Shown: positions 25,552-36,900 of the stretch, one piece after another | How the letters are laid out: every line of letters starts with the position of its first letter | How positions within the stretch are numbered: position 1 is the first letter of the stretch | Assembly (NCBI GenBank): GCA_010645155.1 | Contig: CM021323.1 | Span: 3,112,740-3,176,739 of the forward strand | Direction of reading: 5' to 3' | Source of the DNA: Tigriopus japonicus | Taxonomy: Eukaryota; Arthropoda; Copepoda; Harpacticoida; Harpacticidae | DNA length: 64,000 nucleotides | Made by a program: the position numbers and the translations under genes | Notes under the pieces: generated by a model | Databases searched by the model: none | Told to the model about the DNA's origin: nothing | The model's input: only the letters and a program-made list of their open reading frames with translations

Positions 25552-26728
25552 AATATTGACAAGTTGAAGTAGCCCTAGCTGATTGCAGGCCGGCGCGAGA
25601 GCGCTTAAAAATTCAAAACAAGGCTTTCGAGCAAAACACGTTCCTTCGCTCGTTGATTTAGTGTATGGTGGTGAAAAGTTGAGCCACATTTTGACGAATT
25701 TCATTAAAATATGTTCATTTTAGCCTCCCAAATAGGGAAAAAGGACCAATGAGACTTAGAATAATGTCTTGAATGGCCATTTGAATCAAAAGAGAATCAA
25801 AATTTATACATTTTCTTAGATAATATTAATGAACAGAGATTCTATCTGATGAAGGTTGTTCAGAGCAGACAGCACATAATGAAATATATTTAGAGTTATG
25901 TGCTAGCTCAAAAATATAAAGCCATATAGGATAAACAGCTATATTTTGGAATTGTTTCCCTAACATATTTGATACTTGAGATTTGTCAGATGTGCCTTTT
26001 CTACTTGTGGCTAAGTAAAATAATGCAAAGACATCCTTGGATAATGACGGGATGTGAAAACAGAATTGATCATAAATTGGGTTAGGAACAAAAGCAGAGA
26101 GAAGAAAGAAGGAATTTTGAACAATAGTAAAGAACATTGTTGTAACACAACATGGTTTTCACAAAATTTGAATGGAAAAGGCACTAGACATATGAACAAA
26201 ATAAAACAACTTACCTGCACCTGCAGTTGCACGTCCCGTTTCTGTGTCGTTGTTAGTTTAGAAATATTTTGTTGGCTTCAATATACTTGCATTGGCTCGC
26301 AATTAGGTACACCCATTGTGCAATATGATAGTGCTTTCTATAAAAGAAAGTTAGCTTTATTCTCCATGAAATAAAATTGAAATACGCCCTTAATGGGCTA
26401 ATTACGATTTAAACACTCCCAGCCAATATGTAAGGATGACCCGGGATGACCTTTCAAGGGTTTCATATTCCTTGTTGGCAACATGATTTTTTTACATTTG
26501 AGAGTCTAAAAATTGTGCGAAAAGGAAAAGTTCTGAATAATAATTGCACTTGGGTGCAATCTTTTGTCTGAAAATATAAATCAATGAAATGAAAAACCAG
26601 GTGTATAGTGCCAAAATGGGATAACATTTGGTTCGGAAACAATTGGATAGGGACAAACAGCAATACATAATTATATGAACTTCATTTAAAGAAAGTAGCA
26701 TACCCATTTAATTGACCTTCGATAGAGA
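25552..26728. other. Stretch without recognised gene
   Basis: Between the gap and the hAT-like element. Only short, overlapping frames on both strands. Confidence 0.45.
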
Positions 26729-26736
26729 CTTATTAT

Positions 26737-27770
26737 TAAGGACGGGCAAAAGTGCAAATAATCTTACCCTTTTAGTTACCAAAAGTTGCAAAAAAAGGTG
26801 CCCAAAAGTGCAAAACAAAGTGCAGAAAAATGCCGAAAGTGCAAATAAATGTCAAAAAAGAGCAAATAAATGTCGAAAAAAGAGCAAATAAATGTCAAAA
26901 AGAGCAAATAAGTGTCAAGAAGGAGCAAATAAATGACAAAAAAGAGCAAATGTCAAAAAAGAGCAAATAAATGTCGAAAAAAGAGCAAATAAATGTCAAA
27001 AAGAGCAAATAAGTGTCAAGAAGGAGCAAATAAATGACAAAAAAGAGCAAATAAATGTCAAAAAAGAGCAAATAACTTGCATTTGGACTTAAAACGTCAT
27101 TCATGGAGTACCCGCGGCTCCTAATTTAGCAGGAGAAGTCATTTACAAGTTCGAAAGACATTTGAGACTAGTTTGAGGTGAAGAGGCAATGCCGCACAAG
27201 TAAAAGAGTTCTATTTATTAGGTCACTAGCAAAAAGGATGTAAAGTCATGAAAAATAATCTTGTCAACAATCTTCTGAATTTTTCATTCCTAAGTTGATT
27301 TTAAGTTAAAACGGCCTTTTTTAGAAATAGCGATCTTTGTAGGCAGCAAACCTAATTCTGCAATCTATATTGTTTGAAGATCCTTCCATTACCATAACAT
27401 GAGTTTCTTTAGGTTTGCTATTTGTTGGTTGCATGCAATGAGATTCTTTTTTCTAATCTTTAGTTTAGTAAACAGGATGTTATAGTTAAAGCCAAGATGG
27501 TGAATAGAGTGTGAGGTTTGCGTCTGAATTGCACATATTTCTCTTCAAGGTGCTAAGAATGGTTGATTGCAAATGCAAGCTTTTTTCAACTAGTTCAAAA
27601 TTTGATCTTGAAACTAAAAATTCTTTCAAAAGCCACTACATTTTTTTAACAATTTGTCAACCTTGGCCAAAAACGTAAATAAAAAGTGCAAATAAAGGTG
27701 AAAAGTGCAAAAGTACAGAAAAATGGGTTTATGTTACCAAAAATCTTTTTACACTATTTGCCCGTCCCTA
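26737..27770. mobile_element. hAT-like element (TAGGGACGGGC family), long copy
   Basis: Ends TAAGGACGGGCAAAAGTGC and TATTTGCCCGTCCCTA; perfect 8-bp duplication CTTATTAT (26729-26736, 27771-27778). Subterminal AAAGTGCAAATA motifs lead into a long AGAGCAAATAAATGTC tandem array. The internal 500 bp shows no ORF resembling a transposase. Confidence 0.85.
26840..27075. repeat. Minisatellite of AAGAGCAAATAAATGTC units
   Basis: Units of about 20-21 bp. A higher-order duplication with a period of 101 bp is visible: TGTCGAAAAAAGAGC recurs at 26871 and 26972 with the same order of variant units between. It lies within the hAT-like element. Confidence 0.8.
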
Positions 27771-28350
27771 CTTATTATACACTCTTAAGAACGTGAAAAT
27801 CGTGTTAACTATAATTCTTTTGATTGAGGATAAGCTAGAAAAAATTGAACATTGTGATTTTAGGATTAAGTTTAAGTTTCTAATAGTATAAGCACCATAA
27901 TATGTTGAAAAGAACAAAGTGTTTTAATAACCTTAAAATGCACTAAAAATATCTTATTCCCCTCATTTATTGAACATTACAACCATACCTATGTTTGTAT
28001 TTTTGATCTGTAAGTTATTAACATAGTTTTTGGGCACCACATCATTTTTATGAAAAGCTAAAGAGATTTCTCTGTCCTGACTATTTATTGTTCATTTCAT
28101 TTGGAGGACCGTTACTCTGTCATCATCAACATTTGTTACTGTTTTGGATTGATAAAAGCCATTTTAGTACTAACACACAACTCTCGAGTACAGAAGGAAC
28201 AGTTTTTGAGATTTGTTGACAAGCCTCGAATGAGGACAGCTGACGAGCGGATTTTTGTCTTAGATCAATTATAATCACTAGATAGCGTGCAAGCTTTAGT
28301 CAGGCTGATTTGGCAAAGGGGGCGGAATGCGTTGAATTTATGAGGAAAAT

Positions 28351-28747
28351 GTCGCCATCACAACTGTTGAGCGGACAGTTAGTGTGACCAAACATGTGAA
28401 TCAAGAGCAACTTTTTTTAACTCGTTCTTGAAGCCACAAGTTAGCTTTTGTCCATATATCCATTAGATTAGCCCTACATAACGCAAAAGCTTAAATTTAT
28501 GTTCTTCCCTACCAATGACCTATTCAATGTATTGGCAAAAAAGTTCCAAGTTGAAGTATTCAAATCCAAAGTATGGTCACCTAGTGACGTCTTCGGTTCT
28601 TCCGAGAAAGTGACCACTAGCAATAACAAAAAATGATCAAAAACCATGACTCAATTCCACCTTTGATTCATCAATTTCATAGTTGTCATTTGCCTGGTCA
28701 CTCATTTCAAATGTTCCCGCACTTTTGTCCGCTCAACAGTTGGCGAC
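28351..28747. repeat. Inverted-repeat element (AACTGTTGAGCGGAC ends)
   Basis: GTCGCCATCACAACTGTTGA at 28351 and TCAACAGTTGGCGAC ending at 28747 are inverted, the left end having five extra bases; GCGGAC and GTCCGC continue the pairing. It is about 400 bp and noncoding. No target duplication identified. Confidence 0.5.
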
Positions 28748-29507
28748 CGGAGACACATTTTTAGGCTTACACTCCGTCTAGTAGTAATAGAAGTCAATGA
28801 TTTTTGTAAACATCCGTTGTCCGGTTGCCAGAGAAAATTATGGCAACATATTTGATCAGTTTCATGCGCTTCTTCCCCAAAATAGCTAATGATTGCATTA
28901 CAAAGTTATTGACATTTTGCGTTTTAAAAAGTTAGTTGAAGTTTAGTCGCCTTGTGAAGTGCTAAGTTATTATGAAAAGGGTGCAAATAGTTTAATGGTT
29001 TCTTCTATGCAACATTCCTCTCATCTGGAATGATCTTGGATACTTCCAATATAACAGGAGTCCTAGAAGTTGAAAGCCCAATGAGGAGAATTTCACGTGG
29101 AAAAAATTAAAATAGGTACAAATTTTCGATAGTTTTTCATGTCAAAATGTGTTAAAAAACACCAATTCATCGGATTGTTACTGAAAAATATGAGTCAAAC
29201 TGACGCATCACGAGATTTTATTACCAATGCCCCGACAAACTATTTTTTTCTTATTTTTTCTCTATTGTTTTATCTTAATCTTATTTTAATTTTATGTATC
29301 TACTAAACAAACAACTTTTTCAAACTTACAAATGTAAATTATACCTGTTCATGAATGTTGATCCATCTCAGGAACTTTAATGAAAACAAGACAATTGATA
29401 GGCATTCTTGCTTGCTCTCATCAAAAGAATATTTTGATCTTTGCTTGTAAACTAAAAAAGCGTAAAAATAGAGGATTCTAATTTGCCTCACTTTTTAGCT
29501 AGAAGCA

Positions 29508-29833
29508 AGAAGCACAAGCTGAGGATTAGGGTTCTTGTTATGATGGTAAGAGGTTCTGATGACGCAGAGTCGTGGCTGGAATCTTAATGGGGCTAAGGCA
29601 AGCTTTCGGTGCCTTCTAAAATTAAAAACAAAGATAATTTGGGTAAAAAACTATTTCAATTTATTTGAAGGGTGATATAGCATGTTTAACACATACATTT
29701 AGTTGATTTTGAAGTTCCTCACTTCAGCAAAACAATAAGATATCTGCTGAAGATGCATTGGTCATCGTTCTTTTGACCCTCTTTGCGCCTCTGGCGGTCA
29801 CATCAAGAACCCTAATCTTCAGCTTGCGCTTCT
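29508..29833. repeat. Inverted-repeat element with 30-bp ends
   Basis: AGAAGCACAAGCTGAGGATT and AATCTTCAGCTTGCGCTTCT pair over about 30 bp, with AGGGTTCTTG / CAAGAACCCT directly inside. The interior is 266 bp without a gene. It is a MITE candidate between genes B and C. Confidence 0.6.
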
Positions 29834-29920
29834 TTTGGTCCATTGGAGGAAAGGCAGAAAATTTCCTTATTCTGTGGATTCATGCTTAATGGGAGTCCAA
29901 AAAAAAGTAATCATGTAGAA

Positions 29921-30147
29921 CAGGGGTCGGTAAAAACTTTTGGGTCAAGGTCCACAAAATTTCACTTTGAACAGTTAGTAGACCTCCAAACAGATCCAGG
30001 TTGGTGAAATGGTGCACACACCCACTATCAAAGACTCTGGGCCTTCAAGAACAGTACTAAGGATATTTTTGGGTCCAATATTTCGGACTCTTCCTAAACT
30101 CGTGGGCCCCCATGACCACCTTTGGGCCCATCGGTTGCCGACTCCTT
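29921..30147. mobile_element. hAT-like MITE, CAGGGGTCGGCAACC family, copy 1
   Basis: Starts CAGGGGTCGGTAAAAAC and ends GGTTGCCGACTCCTT; perfect duplication ATGTAGAA at 29913-29920 and 30148-30155. It is 227 bp with internal GGGCCCA-type motifs and lies about 0.8 kb upstream of gene C. Confidence 0.88.
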
Positions 30148-30155
30148 ATGTAGAA

Positions 30156-30940
30156 GTAACAAAAAGTAGGAAGATATTTTTGGGTAGGTGGATTTGTAGG
30201 ACGTCCAACCCCTGTGCCAGATTTGTCTCACGTTTGGAACAGTAAATAACAAGTAAGTTAAATATACTGAAATGGACCGCCTGTGATTTCGAAATTTCCC
30301 GCGTCATCAGCTAACCAACCCCATCTTCATGTGAGCCAGGCGAGTTGGATCATTCTCGAAACGAGTTTATGGAGCAACTAAGCGGAAACTTTTCTGACCT
30401 TTTTGTAATCGCAAAATCGAACAATAAACTATGTTAAGCATCGGTGTGTTGCGAATTTCCCAGCTAAGCATTGTCGGAGACGTCTGGGGAATTCTGGCCG
30501 TTACATAAACAATAAAAGTGGCCAAAACATGATCACTTGCGCTTTTCCGTAAATAAAAAAGAAAAGCGACACCATGCGAAGAAATCAGGAAACATACTAC
30601 CACCTTTGATCTATTGCAAGGGAGAAAATCCACGCCCGCTCCCCATGGATTTTGCTCTACGTGGAGCACTTGACAAAGAAGAGATATCGGTTATTGGCCA
30701 ATGAAATATTTCGTTTTCACAACAACGCTCTTTTTTAGCCTTGGGCGGAGCTAGAAGGCAAAGACGAAACACAAAGCGCTCGTTCTGCAGTGATTCCGAT
30801 TTTCTGACCGTCATTCACTGAGATGAACGCCCTTTGCAGAAGAAAAGCCTACTTAACGCCTACGAACGAACGGATCGATTCGATAAGTGTGGTTTGCACC
30901 ATTTGCACTTTGTTTTCCTTAAAGGACACATTGAAATATC
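30156..30940. other. Upstream region and 5' UTR of gene C
   Basis: A less AT-rich block at about 30300-30900 precedes the ATGG exon and ends in AAATATCATGG. Frames on the minus strand here are open for 60-100 codons but show no domain. Probably promoter and 5' UTR. Confidence 0.4.
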
Positions 30941-33900
30941 ATGGGTGAGTTGGAAATTATTTTATTTCTAAAGCAGAGAAGAAGGAAAAGTCTGTAACTC
31001 ATTTTTATAAAATGACACAATGATACGTTTTGAGACACAGGTATCTTAGGTAGGTACAAAGGGTCGAGAAACCGTTCGAAGTTCAGTATTCAGCCATATT
31101 TCTTCAGGTCAGGTGTTATCTAATATCTAGATTCAATTAAAAACACCTACTAGCATAATTCAAGTCATAAAACCTGATAAAATATTTGAAAATAGAAATG
31201 GATCTAGGCTCTAGAAGGAGGATTTTTTCAACTCATTGTTTTGGTAGTTCATCAAACTTTGTTGGTTGAAAGCGGAACTATTTCGTTAATAGCCAACAAA
31301 AAAATGAGGAAGTCTTTTGGACCCCACATTCACATGACACTACTCTGATTTGTAGAAGATTGGTGTTGTTTTTGTTACAGAAAAAGAAAATGCATTAACA
31401 TCAAAATTTCACTCTCTTTAGGTTTAAAAAGGCCATATCTCTGTCTTATCTTGGCGATAATCGTATGTGGGACATTCTCAGAACCCATCACGAAGGAAAA
31501 CTCGAGGCAAAAACGTATGTAACTTCTAACTTTCAGGTTCAAAAATGTTTAGTCTTTTTTCCGTGAGTGAAAACTTTGAATGATGTGGATCAACAATTCA
31601 AGGCGCAAGCTTGGGTAACTTTTAACGAGTGCAAAAACTGTTAAATTGTTACTCAATAACAAAAATAGTTCTTTGCTAAGATATGCCCGAAATTATTTTG
31701 CATGTATGTATGTATTTTCGGTCTCAAAGTGTAAAATGATTGTTTGTATTTACGTACAATTGGTTTGTTTTGAAACCGTGAATCCTCATAAGCCATAACG
31801 GCTTGTTTTCATGGGGACCATGCTTGTTGCATCGTGATAAAGATGCCTCAAGATTAAGGGTTATCACATCTAAATCTTCTTCAAGAGCATAGGCAATGGA
31901 TCTAAAGAGTTGGTCATTTAGAAAGCATTCACGGTCCTAGAAGGCAAAGCATCATCAAAGAGAATTGTCGGCAAGAGAAACAATTTTTTACGTCACAAGT
32001 GGTCGAGTAAGAGCTAATGATTTGGTCTCCCATTCTCGCGATCCATCGTTTCAGCGATATTTTGTTTTCGTATTTCGTTTTGATGCAAGCGTGATATTCA
32101 TTCAAAGTTTTATCGAACGCATAGTCTGGTAATTTCTGTAGCCAACATTTTCGAACTAATGACAAGAATATTCCCATATGGCCTTCCTCTTCGCATCGGA
32201 AATACCTACGGATCTGATTCCGGTGCTTTTTAAAGATTTTCCTGTACCTCACTTGCCCGAAGTCGGGGATCGCAGTATCGGATTTAATTTCGACTTGCAC
32301 TTTTTTGTGTGCATTCCACACCCCATCGATAAGAGTATCACCAACGAACACTTCTTTAGACACGGCATATTTCGCAACAGCAAACGGACGTATCACCTCC
32401 AACAACTCCTGGTCAGTCGCAAAATACTGGACGTTAAGAAACCTAAGGGCTGATACCGAAGTTCCTCCACGGATGCTACACCTCCATGTGACTGTCTCGT
32501 AGGATCGCTCGAACTGTAGAGAGCTACCAAATCGCTCTAAGACATTGATCTCGTGTTTCGTGACCACTCGAACAGTGTTCTTGGGTCCAGCAGCCTGACC
32601 GATCATAATGATATCGGCTGCCTTTAATCCAAGAACGGTGATGATTATGGGACGCATGTTAACGCACCTAATTCAAAAAGCGAGAGTACACAAAGTCAAG
32701 TCAGATTGACGTGCCTAGAGTATTTACTCTCGACAGCTGTTGTGCTTGAAACACAGCAACTGGGGAGAATATATGCTCAACAAACGTTAATCTGACTTGA
32801 TTTTGGTGTACTCTCGCTTTTTGAATTAGCTGCGTTAACATGCGGCCTAAAGTCACCAACTACCTTCGGAGAAGGTCGCCTTGCGGGTACGGAACACTCA
32901 AAGTCTAGTACCAGAGGTCTTGGCCAGTCTGTATACGGACCAAAGCATCATCAAGAGAAAGTCAACCCATGATGTAAAAGGGATGTAATGTTCCAACAAG
33001 ATGCGACTCGTCGCATCATGCAAGTACAGTAAGCTGCGCTCTATTCGACAATATTCTTACTGAATAAAGGACAGTTGTTGACCAATGGTTGGACCACTTG
33101 GTCAACAGTTGACCACTTGTTCCATCCTTATTTGCATTCTCCTTATTTCTGACTAAGTTTTGAGTCCAAGTTCTTACCGAACAAGATCGAGCACTACAAG
33201 TCCATTCCATTCCGCCGTTCTCTGGAGGACTGTACTCCCTTTAGCGACATCACGGGTTGTCCATTTGAAGCTTGCAGATACGCTTTTGTTTGGGATCGGA
33301 TCATTTTGCTTCAAAGCTTCCTCGCAAAACAATATTTCAAGGGGGGCTCTAAGGACAATCCTTGGGATTCTCGGCAAAAAAAGACCCACTTATTTTTTTT
33401 TCCATTTTTACACACTTTTCGCTCTTGATGCATTGTTTTCATTTCTTTTAGGATTATTCAGCTTGTTTAACATTGTCAAATTTAAGGTAAGCGTAACGAT
33501 TTTGGGTAAAAACTCATCAAGCGTTCATTTATCCATGTCCACAATCGTCTTTTAGAACAACGCATGCACATCGACGGGTTCCAACAATTTGGGTGGAACT
33601 TGTCTAACCTCATCCGAGTGTACTTCTAAAGGAGGAAATGCATTGGGAAATTGCGCCGCTGGTGATGATTTGTACTATTAGATTTACTCTTTTTAATTTT
33701 TCAGAAGTCAAAATGCTCAATTTTTCTTTTTTAGGGTTTGGTGTCTGTTGCATTTTTAGTGTGAAGGGATCATGTGGATCGTCGCAGACGGTTTCTCAGG
33801 TAAGTAGATTGACAATTAGGGTTTAAGATCTACAGTATTGTTCTGTTGTTTTAAGCAGTCTTTTTATTTTAGAATTGTACCTACATCCTGGTGAGAGGAC

Positions 33901-36900
33901 AATTTTACTTCTTTTTAGAGTTTTTTAAATCAAGTTCATGTGGTTTATTGTAAAATGTTTATTTTAGAACGATGGTTTTCCTGCAGCAGACACCACTGTC
34001 AGCGAGACGTGTACTTACAGTTTTGACCGTATCTGTGATAGTAAGATATTTTTTTTAAAATTCTTTCCCTCTTTACTGAAATACTTTTCTTCTCCAATTT
34101 TCAAAATTCCTGAGTTTTTCTCGAATTGTGTTTGAAGCTTCAGATTACACTTCCTTTTACATCCTTTGGGGATGGATATGAAAGGCATTGAGTATGTTTT
34201 TGGTTAAGACTACAGTTAGGTATTAATCTTTTAAGTGAAGTACTTAAAATACAATAAAAAACTCAGACTAGAGCTATGAAATTTCAAAGTTTTACAAAAT
34301 GTGTAAAAAGGACCTAAGTCTAAACTAAGAACACCCGTCCATTTTTATGTTTGCTCTCAAGCCAAAAAAATATGAAATGCTCAATTTTTAAATATTTCAC
34401 TCAATTTTCAACTTAGATTTAAGAGTGAAATCAGAATTTATGGAAATTTAGGATGGTCATGTTGACCTTCAATGTGATCGTCCACTCACTGTTGGTGTTG
34501 GGTACTTGAGTCAGAGTCGTAGGGTTAAACAAGAAGCATTGGAATAATGGAGTGGGAGGCTAGCAATGAGAATAATGATTTCCAGTAAGAACAATTCAAT
34601 TACGTTCTTCTGCAAATGAGACCTTGCATATGTTGACAAGAAAACGTATTTCAGTTTTCAGCTCAATCGAACGTCGGAGACAAAAGTTATGCTCACTCAA
34701 AGCTCAGTGCAAATCCTAACGAGAATAAATGAACTAGCCCTTTGGTGGTAATCGTTTTACCACAAAAGGGCGAGTTCATTCACTCTATGCTCTCTTCAGT
34801 ACATAAGTTTGAGAAGGCATAACTTTTCACTCCGGCAATCGATTGGACTGAAATTTGAATTACGTGTTCTTCTCAATACAAGCCAGGTCCCATTGGCAGA
34901 AGAACGCAAATGGTTTGTTTCTACTGGAAACCATAATTCTCATTTCTAGCCTCCCACTCCATGATTTCCGTACTTCTCGGTTTAAACCTCGCCAGGTTAG
35001 CGCAGCTGGTGTTACATAATCAAGTTTTGCAAGTTTTTGGCCTTTTGATGTCCGATATGACATTGGTTCTCCGTGTGTGCGTTGGGATTAACGTCTTAAA
35101 GTTTCTTGGAGACCCATTAAAAAGAGTACGGACGCATTGACTTTTTCTTGGAGAGACGTACAGTATAACAAAAAACCATCCATGATTTTTACTCAAAAAA
35201 TGATGCATTGGATCAACCCCGTTTGGAGACAGAGATGTTTGCACATAATTACCACTTCCTTTATTCAGGTTGACTGTGATATATTTACTGAGCAAGATAG
35301 GGAAATGGCTAGAGCGAGAGGAAGCATGAGAATTGGAAGAACCAATAACTATGAACTCGTTGATCACATATTTTGGGCCTTGATGATGAGAAAATAAGAC
35401 GTTCGTGAAGGCTCTGTCAGTTCTGTCAATTTTGAGCGTTGCTCATCGAACAGAGAAGTTATGTTTGGACTCAAAAGCAACATATCTTGGTTGATCTCTG
35501 GTTCAACATTTTAATTCCTTAAATTTGGCAAGTCAATCTTGTATTTTATTCAATTGACGTGCATCGTGAAGTTTGAGTTCAAACTGCAAGAATCTGCCAG
35601 ACACTGAAACCTATTCTAATCGGGATATCGTTAGCAATTTTTTGCCACAAGTCTTTCTGGTCTCTTACAACTTTGAAGAATCTGAATCCCAATTCAACCA
35701 ATTTTGATTTTCCTTGTCTTTTTTAGATTTATGCCAAATCAGGTAAGTGCAGCAGCATCTTTAAAGCATCTTAAATTGTTGCCAAATTGAAATAAAAATG
35801 GGAAATTACAAGCCCAAATTATTACCTTGAAGTTGAGCAAGTTCTGAGAAATGCACTGAATTCCCTGTTTAGCCAAGTTTGAAAAGGTTCGTCGTTTGTG
35901 TCCAAAAAAATAAGAAGACTTTTTTCGCATGAAAATGACCTAATGTGCTTTCTGTATACTAAAGCATTAAAGAGCATTTTCACTTTTAGAGTGTAAAAGT
36001 CCAAAGATGTTTCACTAGGAACATCGCGGGAATGAGAGAGCTCTCGTATTGGGAGAGGCTCCAGAAGTTAGGGCTGTACAGTACTCAGAGAAGGTTTGAA
36101 AGGTAACTCATACTGTATGTTTTCAAGAGCATTCATGGGCTTTGTCCCAACCCAGGATTTGAGATCAGTTGTAGCGATCGTAGAGGTTTTACTTGCGGTT
36201 TGAGAGCACATCTAAATCCAAGGGAATCGAGGCTAGTTCGATCAATAAAGTCCTCCTCTCTTCTTCATCGGGATCCTTCATTGTTGAATTTGTTACCCAT
36301 TAGTCTCCGTCGGGAGTATGTAGGAGCTGACCCTCTAACAGCTTTAAAAGCATGGTTAGATAAATTTTCAATACTATCCCTGACCAACCCAGTATTCAAG
36401 GTTTATACAGATCTGCCAACAGTAACTCATTGGTGGATCAGATTTCATATTAACTGTAATTTTATTGATTATATTAATCATTAACTTTCTTTTCAGGGAA
36501 TCCCATTCCTTGTTGTAGTGTTAAAAAAATCCTCAATCCCCCCCCCTCGCCAAAAAAATAAAAATAAAAAAGCTTTCTCGATTCTCGATTCATGTTCCGA
36601 ACAATTGTTCTGATCTTGCCAATCAACTATTTTGCTCTGCTTTCTGTTTTTGGAGCTGGTATTCTACTCCTCCATTGTTTTTTAGGCTAGATTTTGACAC
36701 ATTATCCACCCAGGCCGACGCTACCGGTAGGCAAAGTTGTTTCTCCAACCTTCAAAGCAAGCACAATGGTCAAAATTTTATACAAATTTGTAGGTTTATG
36801 TGGAACCACAGCGGACGCCATAACCGTGACCAGTCCATTCTCATCATCGATCAACGCGTTTCCTCCCACGGTTTGTGGAACTCTGACTGGACAACATAGT

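Noticed and set aside
26840..27075. CRISPR-like array
   Set aside because: Units are contiguous without unique spacers, and the region lies inside a eukaryotic transposon.
26895..27104. Hydrophobic 69-aa ORF (LLFFDIYLLFF repeats)
   Set aside because: Translation of the antisense strand of a minisatellite, not a membrane protein.
30367..30814. Minus-strand frames of 67-100 codons upstream of gene C as a divergent gene
   Set aside because: They overlap each other in different frames, show no motif or signal peptide and lie in a less AT-rich promoter block where open frames are expected by chance.
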